From Sphingosinicella sp. (GTDB lineage: Bacteria > Pseudomonadota > Alphaproteobacteria > Sphingomonadales > Sphingomonadaceae), in assembly GCA_013816585.1 (NCBI GenBank), contig JACDEE010000002.1:124001-188000 (forward strand): 64,000 nucleotides of DNA. The letters run 5' to 3'. Shown here in pieces: positions 10,768 to 19,523 of this stretch; positions within the stretch are counted from its first letter, which is position 1; every line of letters starts with the position of its first letter. A program made the translations under genes and the position numbers. The notes beneath the pieces are model-generated. The model saw only the letters and a program-made list of their open reading frames with translations. It was not told the DNA's origin and made no database searches.

Positions 10768-11121
10768 ATGGCGAAGCATCGGATTTATTCAACCAGCGTC
10801 TCCAGCGTCTATCCCCATTATGTCGCCAAGGCCGAGAAAAAGGGACGCACCAAAGCCGAGGTCGACGAAATATTCCGATGGCTGAGCGGACATAGCCAGA
10901 AGTCGCTGGACGACACGTTGGCAAAGGGAACCAGTTTTGAAGATTTTTTCGCGCACGCGCCCCGGATGAACCCGTCGCGGTCACTGATAACCGGCGTGAT
11001 CTGCGGCGTTCGACTGGAGGAAATCGAAGAGACGATTATGCGCGAGATCCGTTATCTGGACAAATTAATCGACGAACTCGCCAAGGGAAAGACGATGGAG
11101 AAAATACTTCGTACCCCATAG
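10768..11121 (+). CDS. DUF2200 family protein
   Basis: [43 protein letters not shown], compact 117-aa DUF2200 pattern. Confidence 0.85.
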   Translation: MAKHRIYSTSVSSVYPHYVAKAEKKGRTKAEVDEIFRWLSGHSQKSLDDTLAKGTSFEDFFAHAPRMNPSRSLITGVICGVRLEEIEETIMREIRYLDKLIDELAKGKTMEKILRTP

Positions 11122-11188
11122 TCTTGACCGTGAGGGGAGCGAACGACGCCTGAGCAGTGATCCCGGAACATGGCAACGGCACAATTCA

Positions 11189-11216
11189 ATGTCCGATAAT
11201 ATACATTATGTAAAAT
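11189..11216. other. Candidate chromosome dimer resolution site (dif; XerC/XerD 28-mer)
   Basis: ATGTCCGATAA-TATACA-TTATGTAAAAT; right arm TTATGTAAAAT differs at 1 of 11 from the E. coli dif XerD arm TTATGTTAAAT; lies between convergent genes. Confidence 0.75.
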
Positions 11217-11319
11217 TTGTATCCGTTTTCGAACATGGAAGCTGGGCTGAGCGCAAAATAAAAGGCAGCCCCCTCAATTGATTACGCCGCAGGACTAGAT
11301 GCAAGCGCCAAGGCGACAA

Positions 11320-11919
11320 TCAAGGCGTCAGAATGAGATTGGTGCCTTCCACTCGCCAGCCGGAAAGCGATGAGAGGAAGTTCATGCCGAGCACATTCAT
11401 GTCGCCAAACGCCTCGGAGACATGGACGGCAAAATCTTCCCGCTCGATCTGCCCGACCTGAAGATTTTCGACCCGCGCCCGCTGTACGGTTATGCTGCCA
11501 TTCGCGGTGTTCACCAGTACGGGAAAGCCGCCGCCGACCCGAATATTGGCCTGGCGCGCGGTTTCGGCCGAAATGCTGGTCGTCGTGGCGCCGCTATCGA
11601 TCAGGAACCGCACAATCTGGCCGTTCAATTGCGCGTTTACCCAGAAATGGCCATCAGGCGATTGCCTGATGCGAAGGTCTCCGCCCACCTGGACGCCGCC
11701 TTGCTCGGCCCGGCTTTCATCCATGACTCGCTTTCCGAGCCGCAAAATATCGTCTTTGAGCGCAAACAGGACGAATATAAGCAAGAAGATGATGATCCAG
11801 CCTGCCATCATCTTGAACCCCTGGCGCATCGGAATTCCGCGGACCATAAGGCCACTGGCCACCAGGATGATACACAGAATAAGGTAAACAAGTTCAGGTG
11901 TTTGGCCACCGCCGCTCAT
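11320..11919 (-). CDS. Retropepsin-like aspartic protease, TIGR02281 family
   Basis: N-terminal TM segments; FLIDSGATTTSISAETARQ and NVLGMNFLSSLSGWRVEGTNLILTP. Confidence 0.88.
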   Translation of the reverse strand: MSGGGQTPELVYLILCIILVASGLMVRGIPMRQGFKMMAGWIIIFLLIFVLFALKDDILRLGKRVMDESRAEQGGVQVGGDLRIRQSPDGHFWVNAQLNGQIVRFLIDSGATTTSISAETARQANIRVGGGFPVLVNTANGSITVQRARVENLQVGQIEREDFAVHVSEAFGDMNVLGMNFLSSLSGWRVEGTNLILTP

Positions 11920-12680
11920 AGTCTAACCTCAAGCCCATCATGTCCGGGAACGACAATGTCCGGCAGTTCGGCGCAAAGCGTCTCATAATCCATCGACTGG
12001 TCCATATGGGTCAGGATGGCCATGCCGGGGTTGATGATCCCGATCCAGTCCAGCGTCCGGGCGAGATGAGGATGGGTTGGATGCGGATGGCGGCGCAGGG
12101 CATCCACGACCCATAAGTCGACGTTTCGGAAGAGCTCGACCATCTCATCGGTGAGGATATTGAAATCGGTCGAATAAGCGATCGATTTTCCCTCCGCATC
12201 GAAGCGGATCCCGGCGGAGGTTATTTCGCCATGTGGTTGGTCCACGATCCGGACCCGGATGCCGCCTATTTCCATCTCATCGGGGAGCAGGGCGGCGGTG
12301 ACGACCGGCGGATACCCTCCCTTCCCCTCGAAGGCATAATCAAAGCGGTGGGTGAGTGTCTCCAGCGTATCGCGCCTCGCGAAGCCTGCCACGGGAGCCC
12401 CTTTGGCGTGGAACAGCTGCCTCAGATCATCGATGCCGTGGCAATGGTCGGCATGATCGTGGGTCCATAACAAAGCCGTCACGTCCGTGATTTTGGCGTC
12501 AAGCAGCTGTTCGCGAAGATCGGGGCTGGTATCGACCAACATCCTGGTGTCGCCATGGGTCACAAGGATGGAAGCCCTGCGCCGCCGGTTCTTCGGATTG
12601 GCAGGATCGCAATCGCCCCAATCGTTGCCGACCCGGGGCACGCCCGATGAAGTGCCGCAGCCGAGGATGCGGACCTGCAT
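11916..12680 (-). CDS. MBL-fold metallohydrolase (PhnP-like phosphodiesterase)
   Basis: ILGCGTSSGVPRVG, WTHDHADHCHGIDDLR. Confidence 0.9.
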   Translation of the reverse strand: MQVRILGCGTSSGVPRVGNDWGDCDPANPKNRRRRASILVTHGDTRMLVDTSPDLREQLLDAKITDVTALLWTHDHADHCHGIDDLRQLFHAKGAPVAGFARRDTLETLTHRFDYAFEGKGGYPPVVTAALLPDEMEIGGIRVRIVDQPHGEITSAGIRFDAEGKSIAYSTDFNILTDEMVELFRNVDLWVVDALRRHPHPTHPHLARTLDWIGIINPGMAILTHMDQSMDYETLCAELPDIVVPGHDGLEVRL

Positions 12681-12681
12681 G

Positions 12682-13458
12682 TCAGTTGCGCGTCTTTGCG
12701 AATAATTTGCCGAAATTGGACGACGTATATCGGGAAAGCTCTTCCAGGCTTTCGGACCGAAGATCGGCGAGGAACCGCGCGGTGTCGGCGACGAAGGCCG
12801 GCTCGCAGGGCTTTCCCCGGTGCGGAACGGGAGCGAGGAAGGGAGAATCGGTTTCGATCAACAGGCGTTCGGCAGGAAGGCTGCGGGCCGTTCCCTGCAA
12901 ATCCCGTGCGTTCTTGAACGTCACGATGCCGGATATCGAGATGTAGAAGCCGAGGCCGAGCGCCTTCTGCGCAAAATCGGCACTGGCGGTGAAGCAGTGA
13001 ATGACTCCGGTGAACGCCCCCTTGTCCATCTCGTCGGCTAGGATGCGATACGTATCCTCCTCGGCCTCGCGGGTGTGGACGATGATCGGCAGGCCCGTTT
13101 CCCGTGCCGCGACGATATGCGAACGGAAGCTCGCCCGCTGACGATCGCGATCCGATCGGTCATAATAGAAATCCAGCCCGCTTTCGCCGATGCCCACCAC
13201 CCTCGGATGCCGGGCCCGATCGATCAAAGTCGTGGCCTCGACATCGGGATGAATGTCGGCCTCATGCGGGTGGATCCCCACCGATGCCCAGACATCCTCT
13301 TCTCGGTCGGCCACGCCGATGACATCGTCCCATTCGCTGGCGCGGGTCGAAATGTTCAGCATTGTGGTAACGCCGGCAGCGCGGGCGCGCTCGAGCACTC
13401 CGGCCTGATCCTCGACCAGGCCCTTATAGTTCAAATGGCAGTGGCTATCGATGAACAT
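12682..13458 (-). CDS. TatD family metal-dependent hydrolase
   Basis: MFIDSHCHLNYKGL, VGIGESGLDFYYDRS, IHCFTAS, LIETDSPFLAPVPHRGKPCEPAFV. Confidence 0.95.
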   Translation of the reverse strand: MFIDSHCHLNYKGLVEDQAGVLERARAAGVTTMLNISTRASEWDDVIGVADREEDVWASVGIHPHEADIHPDVEATTLIDRARHPRVVGIGESGLDFYYDRSDRDRQRASFRSHIVAARETGLPIIVHTREAEEDTYRILADEMDKGAFTGVIHCFTASADFAQKALGLGFYISISGIVTFKNARDLQGTARSLPAERLLIETDSPFLAPVPHRGKPCEPAFVADTARFLADLRSESLEELSRYTSSNFGKLFAKTRN

Positions 13459-15017
13459 CAGGCCTCCGCGGGTAGTTCCAGCCTGGGGAAGATGGGGGTC
13501 GGCAGCGCCAGGCGGAAGCCGGAATCGGCGAGCCGCTTGTAGCTGTCCGTTTCCCCAAGGGCAGCAAAGCTCCGCTCCGCCTCGGGAATGCCCATCTGGT
13601 CGAGCAGTCTGGCGGACGAATCCGGAATGACGGGCTGGATCGCGATGGCCAGGTCACGAATGGCGACATAAAGCGTTCCGAGTACGGCCGTCATACGATC
13701 GGGATCGGTTTTGCGGAGCGTCCAAGGTGCCTGGGTATCGATATATTGGTTGCAGGCAAACACCGCCCTCAGCCACGCTTCGATGCCTTGCGAAAGGGCC
13801 AGGTCACCAAAGGCATCGCCCATTTCGGTCCGGGTAGCGGATATTATGGTCGCCAGCAGGTCCGCGTCGACCGGATCGCCCTTCCCGCCTATGGGAAGCA
13901 CGCCGTCGCAATTCTTGGCGATGAACGACAAAGTACGCTGGGCCAGATTGCCGAAGCTGTTGGCGAGATCGGCATTCACGCGCGTGACGATCGCTTCCGC
14001 GCTATAGCTTCCATCCTGGCCGAACGTGACGTCACGCAGCAGGAAGTATCGCAATTGGTCCACTCCGAAAGCGTCGGCAAGCGCCAGGGGATCGACCACA
14101 TTGCCGACCGACTTGGACATTTTCTCCCCCCGATGGAGGAGAAAGCCGTGGCCGAATACCTGGGAGGGAAGCGGGATTCCCGCGGACATCAGGAAGGCCG
14201 GCCAATAAACCGCGTGGAAACGGATGATATCCTTTCCGATAATGTGTACATCCGCTGGCCAATATCGCTTATAAGCATCTGTATTATCTGGATAACCAAC
14301 GCCAGTCAGGTAATTGGTGAGCGCATCCACCCAGACGTACATTACGTGATTTTCCGACCCCGGCACCTTCACGCCCCAGTCGAAGCTGGTGCGCGATATG
14401 GAAAGATCGGACAGGCCGCCTTCGACGAACCTCATGACTTCATTGCGGCGCGCGTCGGGGCGCACGAAGTCCGGATTGTCCCGATAGTGAGCGAGCAAAG
14501 GCTCCTGATATTTGGACAGCCGGAAAAACCAGCTTTCTTCCACCGTCCACTCGACTTCTGTGCCCTGCGGGGACAGACGCTCGCCGCTATCGGCCAGGAC
14601 GAGCTCCTTTTCGTCATAATAAGCTTCGTCCCGAACCGAATACCAACCCTCGTAGCGGTCGAGGTAGATGTCGCCTTTATCCACCATGGCCTGCCAGATG
14701 GCCTTGCTCGCTACATGGTGGACCGGTTCGGTGGTCCGGATGAACCGATCGTAACTGACGTTGAGCCGGTCATCCATCGCCTTGAAATGAGCCGACATTT
14801 CTGCCGCCAGTGCGGCCGGCTCGACGCTCTGGTCGCGCGCTGCCTGCGCCATTTTCAGGCCATGTTCGTCGGTGCCGGTCAGGAAGAAGACATCACGGCC
14901 CTTCTGGCGCTGGAACCGCGCGATGGCGTCGGCAGCGATCGCTTCATAGGCATGGCCGATATGTGGGCGGCCATTGGGATAGCTGATCGCGGTGGTGATA
15001 TAAAATGGCTTGGACAT
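13458..15017 (-). CDS. metG: Methionyl-tRNA synthetase
   Basis: MSKPFYITTAISYPNGRPHIGHAYEAIAADA and KMSKSVGN. Confidence 0.97.
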   Translation of the reverse strand: MSKPFYITTAISYPNGRPHIGHAYEAIAADAIARFQRQKGRDVFFLTGTDEHGLKMAQAARDQSVEPAALAAEMSAHFKAMDDRLNVSYDRFIRTTEPVHHVASKAIWQAMVDKGDIYLDRYEGWYSVRDEAYYDEKELVLADSGERLSPQGTEVEWTVEESWFFRLSKYQEPLLAHYRDNPDFVRPDARRNEVMRFVEGGLSDLSISRTSFDWGVKVPGSENHVMYVWVDALTNYLTGVGYPDNTDAYKRYWPADVHIIGKDIIRFHAVYWPAFLMSAGIPLPSQVFGHGFLLHRGEKMSKSVGNVVDPLALADAFGVDQLRYFLLRDVTFGQDGSYSAEAIVTRVNADLANSFGNLAQRTLSFIAKNCDGVLPIGGKGDPVDADLLATIISATRTEMGDAFGDLALSQGIEAWLRAVFACNQYIDTQAPWTLRKTDPDRMTAVLGTLYVAIRDLAIAIQPVIPDSSARLLDQMGIPEAERSFAALGETDSYKRLADSGFRLALPTPIFPRLELPAEA

Positions 15018-15092
15018 CCGCTGGGGACATAGAGAGTTTTCGCGCGACCTCAACCCGCCTGCGCGGCGGATTCCGAACCAGTGCTGTTGGCG

Positions 15093-16067
15093 CTATCGAA
15101 CGGGGGCGAGCGAGGCGAGCATCCCAGCCAGCTCGAACGTGACGCTTTGCGGATCGAGCGAAAGGCGGGCAGCGCTCGCTGCAAGGTTGGAAGCGCGTTC
15201 CCACGTCGCGAGCGCTTCCGCGAGCGGATCTCCGCGCCGTTGCTTGGCCAGTTCCGCAATCAGCGAAGGCGCGCGGCGCAGGAATATCTCGTAACGAGGC
15301 TGGGCAGACTTAAGCGCGAGGCTTTGGGCAAGGGCGCTGCGCCGGGCATTGGTCGGATCGCCCCTGGACGCGATTTCCGAAAGCGCCTTGTTCATCACAT
15401 CCACTTCGAGGCCGCGAAACGCGACCGCGCGACCGGGCGAACCCTCCCCCGCCTCGGACAAAGCTTTGATTTCCTGGTCATCTGCGTCGGGAAGCGCGCC
15501 GCGCAACGCTGCCATCATGGCGTCATCGCCCAGAGTGGAAAGGCGAAGCTGGCGGCAGCGCGAGCGGATCGTCGGCAACAGTCGCTCCGGGGTATGGCTT
15601 ACCAATAAAAACAAGCATTTGGCTGGCGGTTCTTCCAAATTCTTGAGCAGGGCGTTGGCAGCCGCGCGTTCCAGATCGTCGATCGAATCGATGACCACCA
15701 CCCGCCAGGGCGACATGGAGGCGGTGGTGGAAAAGAGTTTCGAAAGGCCCCTGACCTGATCGACGGTAATGCTTCGGGCCAGGTCGGCGCCCGTATCCCG
15801 CGGCAGCCGTTCCAGCCGCACCAGGTCCGGGTGGCTGCCCGCCTCTATCAACCTGGCGGTGGGATGATTGTCGGGGACATCGAGGCCCGCCGCGTCGACC
15901 GGGGGCCCGGCCGCTTCGGCCAATATGCGGAGCGCCGCCTTGTCCGCGAACAGGGCCTTGCCGACCCCTTCCCCACCGCTGATCAGCCAGGCATGGTGAA
16001 GGCGCCCCGCCGCCCAGCTGCCATGAAAGGTGGTGACGGCTTCGTCATGGCCGTGGAGCGGCGTCAA
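15093..16067 (-). CDS. holB: DNA polymerase III delta-prime subunit
   Basis: HAWLISGGEGVGKALFADKAA...SIDDLERAAANALLKNLEEPPAKCLFLLVSHTPERLLPTIRSRCRQL. Confidence 0.92.
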   Translation of the reverse strand: MTPLHGHDEAVTTFHGSWAAGRLHHAWLISGGEGVGKALFADKAALRILAEAAGPPVDAAGLDVPDNHPTARLIEAGSHPDLVRLERLPRDTGADLARSITVDQVRGLSKLFSTTASMSPWRVVVIDSIDDLERAAANALLKNLEEPPAKCLFLLVSHTPERLLPTIRSRCRQLRLSTLGDDAMMAALRGALPDADDQEIKALSEAGEGSPGRAVAFRGLEVDVMNKALSEIASRGDPTNARRSALAQSLALKSAQPRYEIFLRRAPSLIAELAKQRRGDPLAEALATWERASNLAASAARLSLDPQSVTFELAGMLASLAPVR

Positions 16068-16699
16068 AGCAAATCTTCCAGCGCGGCGAGAAGCCTTGGC
16101 GTCACTTCTTCGGCCGATCCGCTAGCGTCGATCGTTCGAAAGCGTTCGGGTTCGCCCGATGCAAGGTCCGCAAAGGCTGAAGCCACCGCCTGATGGTAGG
16201 AGGCGTCTCGGGCGCCGATCCGGTCGGCGCTGTCACCGTCCCTCTGCATCGCGCGCTGCGCGGCTTCTTGCGGTCCGAGGTGAAGCAGAAGGGTTCGATC
16301 GGGAAGAAATCCCCCGCTGCCGACGTCATGAAGCGCGCGGACCTTTTCCACCCCCAGGCCGCCTGCTCCGCCTTGATAGGCGAGCGAACTGTCGAGGAAC
16401 CGGTCGCACAATACCCAGGCTCCGCGCCCCAAAGCGGGCTTTATGGTTTTGACGACATGATCTGCCCGGGCGGCGGCAAACAAAAGCGCCTCCGCACCAG
16501 AATTCCAGCGATCTTCATCGCCCTGAAGCAAAAGGGCGCGGATCGCCTCGGCGCCCTTGCTTCCGCCCGGTTCACGGGTTTCCACAACTTCGTGTCCCCG
16601 CGCTCGAATGAGGTCGGCAAGGCGACGGAGCTGGGTCGACTTGCCCGCCCCCTCCCCGCCTTCGAGCGTGATGAACCTGGCAAGGACCAATTCTGTCAC
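16064..16699 (-). CDS. tmk: Thymidylate kinase
   Basis: FITLEGGEGAGKSTQLRRLADLIRARG, TREPGGS, DRFLDSSLAYQG. Confidence 0.96.
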   Translation of the reverse strand: MTELVLARFITLEGGEGAGKSTQLRRLADLIRARGHEVVETREPGGSKGAEAIRALLLQGDEDRWNSGAEALLFAAARADHVVKTIKPALGRGAWVLCDRFLDSSLAYQGGAGGLGVEKVRALHDVGSGGFLPDRTLLLHLGPQEAAQRAMQRDGDSADRIGARDASYHQAVASAFADLASGEPERFRTIDASGSAEEVTPRLLAALEDLL

Positions 16700-16702
16700 C
16701 GA

Positions 16703-17875
16703 TCAGGCAAAGATCGAGGTGAGCGCCGTCCAAAAACGGCCGAAAAAGCCCGCTTCCTCCACATCATCCGCGGCGACCAGCGCCATGGTCTGCGGCGGAG
16801 TGTCTCCCGTCTGGACGACGAGATTGGCGATATGCTGACCTTTCTTGATCGGCGCCTTGATCGGGCCGTCATAAACGACCTTCACCCTGATATCGCCGTT
16901 CATGAGGCCGCCCGGCAGGGTGACGGCTAGATTGCGGGGCGCCACCAAAGCTACCTCATCCTCGCCGCCCAATTGAACCTTGGCATCCGCGACCTTCTCG
17001 CCCTGTTTGAACAGCGGCTGCGATTTCCAGGCGCGGAAGCCCCAGTTCATGAACTTGACGCTCTCGTCGATGCGCTGATTGTAGCTGCCAAGGCCCGCAA
17101 CCACCATGACCAGGCGGCGCCCATTCTGCTCGGCCGACCCGGTAAAGCCGTAGCCGGCCTCAGCGGTATGGCCGGTCTTGAGACCGTCGGCGCCCTGCAC
17201 CTTGCCCAGCAAGGGATTGCGATTCCCCTGGGTAATCGGCTGGTTGCCGCCGAGCGTCCGGCCCCAGGTAAAGCTCTCTTTCTGATAGAAAGCCTTGTAG
17301 AGATCCGGTGTCTCAAGGATCGTCGCTTCGGCCAGCAAAGCGAGATCGCGCGCGGTGGTAAAGGTCACTCCTTCGTCGGGCCAGCCATTCGAATTGCCGA
17401 AATTGCTGTTGTTCATGCCAAGCCTCTTGGCCTCGGCAGTCATCCGGGCGGCAAAGGCCTGCTCGGTTCCGGCAAGGCATTCTGCCAGCACGACGCTTGC
17501 ATCGTTGCCAGACAAAGTAACGACGCCATGCAGCAGATTTTCGACGCTTACCTGCTCGCCGGCCGACAGGAACATGGTAGAACCGGCTTCGGGACCGTGC
17601 CATTGCCGCCAGGTCTCGGGGCGCACCTGGCACATCTGATTGAGCTTGATCTCGCCCTGCTTGATGAGATGGAAGGCAAGATGGGTGGTCATCATCTTCG
17701 CCATCGAAGCGGGCGGTATGCGTCTGTCCGCATCCTTTGCGTAGAGGATTGCGCCGGAAGAGAGATCCTTCATGAAGGCGACCGGGGCGACGGTATCGAA
17801 AGGCGGTGCGGCAGCGCTGGCAGGAAGCGTCAGAGCAGTCGTTAAAGTGAGGAGAAACAGAGCATTACGCTTCAT
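16703..17875 (-). CDS. D-alanyl-D-alanine carboxypeptidase (peptidase S11, DacA/DacC type)
   Basis: IPPASMAKMMTTHLAF (SxxK), SGNDASVVLAE, KTGHTAEAGYGFTGSAEQNGRR; signal peptide. Confidence 0.94.
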   Translation of the reverse strand: MKRNALFLLTLTTALTLPASAAAPPFDTVAPVAFMKDLSSGAILYAKDADRRIPPASMAKMMTTHLAFHLIKQGEIKLNQMCQVRPETWRQWHGPEAGSTMFLSAGEQVSVENLLHGVVTLSGNDASVVLAECLAGTEQAFAARMTAEAKRLGMNNSNFGNSNGWPDEGVTFTTARDLALLAEATILETPDLYKAFYQKESFTWGRTLGGNQPITQGNRNPLLGKVQGADGLKTGHTAEAGYGFTGSAEQNGRRLVMVVAGLGSYNQRIDESVKFMNWGFRAWKSQPLFKQGEKVADAKVQLGGEDEVALVAPRNLAVTLPGGLMNGDIRVKVVYDGPIKAPIKKGQHIANLVVQTGDTPPQTMALVAADDVEEAGFFGRFWTALTSIFA

Positions 17876-17964
17876 AGTTCTGAGCCATCTTTTATCTATC
17901 GGATCGATTTCCGCGCCGGGAACGGGATATTCTTAAACGCTAAAGGCGGGCTCTGCCAGCGCCT

Positions 17965-19029
17965 TCAACGTGCCACGGCATCCGCGAGCAGGCCGACCGA
18001 CAGCGCGTAGAAATTCGAACAATTATAATCGAGGATCGCGCGATAATTATTGGTCAGCAAATAGGCGGTCCGGCCCGGGCCGTCCGGCTCGATCAATGTC
18101 GCGAATTCGCTATTGCCCGGCCAGCCACCACCCTGCGGGACCAGGCCCAGCGCACGCCATTCGGCCATGGTCCGCCAATTGCTGTGCCGTTCATGCACCC
18201 GCGGGCAGCGCGGACTGATGAGGCGTGTCGAGAGCCCGGCGCGGCTGAAACTGGACGGCACGGAGACTGGGATTCCCCAGGGCACACCTGGCTTCCAGCC
18301 CGCATTGCTGAGATAATTGGCGATAGAGGCCAGGGCGTCGATCTCGCTCGACCAGATATTGGCGCGTCCGTCGCCATCGGCATCGACTCCCAGACGCAGG
18401 AACATGCTCGGCAAAAATTGCGGGTAGCCGGTGGCACCGGCCCAACTTCCCTTCAGCTGACTGCGCGCATAGCCGCGATCGACAAGTTTCAGCGTGGCGA
18501 TGAATTCGTCGGCGAAGAGCTGCCGGCGGCGCCCCTCATAAGCGAGCGTCGCGAGCGAATTGAGCAGGTCAAAATCGCCGGTGACCGCGCCGTAGCTGGT
18601 CTCATGCCCCCATATCGCCACCATGATCGACGGATGGACTCCGTAACGGCGCCCGATCTCGTTCAGGCGGCCGATATTGGCGGCATAGCGGCTGCGGCCG
18701 CGGCTGATCAGGTCCGCGCTCACGTGCCGCTCGCGATAGGGAGCGAAAGCGGGAACGGCGGAACCTCCGCTCGCTCCGCCCGGCTGGGCTCGATCCAGTT
18801 CCACCGTGCGGGCGCTGAATTCCAGTGTGGGGAAGATGCGGTCGATCGTGGCCTGGCGTATCCCGGCCCTTTGCGCCTCGACGCGAAGTTGCGGAAGATA
18901 GGCCTGGAAGCCCGCCTGGGTGTAGTTGCTTTGTGCGTAGGCAGCGCTGCCGACAGTGGCGGGCGGAGGCACGTAGGCCGCGAGGACGATCGCGATAACC
19001 TGGCTTACCAAACGCATATTCTTCCTCAC
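17965..19029 (-). CDS. Lytic murein transglycosylase, MltB family
   Basis: MVAIWGHETSYGAVTGDFDLLNSLATLAYEGRRR; GSWAGATGYPQFLPSMFL; C-terminal peptidoglycan-binding-like segment. Confidence 0.92.
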   Translation of the reverse strand: MRKNMRLVSQVIAIVLAAYVPPPATVGSAAYAQSNYTQAGFQAYLPQLRVEAQRAGIRQATIDRIFPTLEFSARTVELDRAQPGGASGGSAVPAFAPYRERHVSADLISRGRSRYAANIGRLNEIGRRYGVHPSIMVAIWGHETSYGAVTGDFDLLNSLATLAYEGRRRQLFADEFIATLKLVDRGYARSQLKGSWAGATGYPQFLPSMFLRLGVDADGDGRANIWSSEIDALASIANYLSNAGWKPGVPWGIPVSVPSSFSRAGLSTRLISPRCPRVHERHSNWRTMAEWRALGLVPQGGGWPGNSEFATLIEPDGPGRTAYLLTNNYRAILDYNCSNFYALSVGLLADAVAR

Positions 19030-19126
19030 AAACGCAAACTCACCTGCGGCATAAGCGCGCCGAATCCAATAGCGTTCCGCCTATATCTTGCACCAACCGG
19101 CGCTTGGCGACTAAGGCGCGGGAGAC

Positions 19127-19216
<90 letters not shown>

Positions 19217-19245
19217 AAAGCCGTCCGAAGGGGCGGCCTTTTTGG
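19217..19245 (+). terminator. Candidate terminator downstream of tRNA-Ser
   Basis: AAAAGCCGTCC GAAG GGGCGGCCTTTTT hairpin with T tract. Confidence 0.6.
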
Positions 19246-19323
19246 CGGATTGGTGAGGCTTAGAACCCACCTGGGTTCGGAGCCGAAGCCGCCAGGCGAA
19301 GACGGGCGAAGCAAAGCGAGCCC

Positions 19324-19339
19324 AATCCCATCCTCTCCG
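19324..19339 (+). repeat. Partial duplicate of the tRNA-Ser 3' end
   Basis: AATCCCATCCTCTCCG versus AATCCCACCCTCTCCG at 19198-19213, 15/16 identical. Confidence 0.7.
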
Positions 19340-19523
19340 GTGCCGCCTCGCCGTCCGTAGTCAATAACCGCACCCGGCCCCGATGAACCCTTAGCCCCCT
19401 TCGTGCGCTATACTTGAATACAAGGCGCGCGTGCGTCACCACTAGAGGCAAATCGTCGCTCTTGCCGGCGAGAGAGGGAGGTTGAGTGGCCCGATTTCTT
19501 TTCCCCCAAGGGGTTAAAAGCTG

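Noticed and set aside
13746-15032. 428-aa plus ORF antisense to metG
   Set aside because: High-GC shadow ORF; the minus strand encodes a clear MetG.
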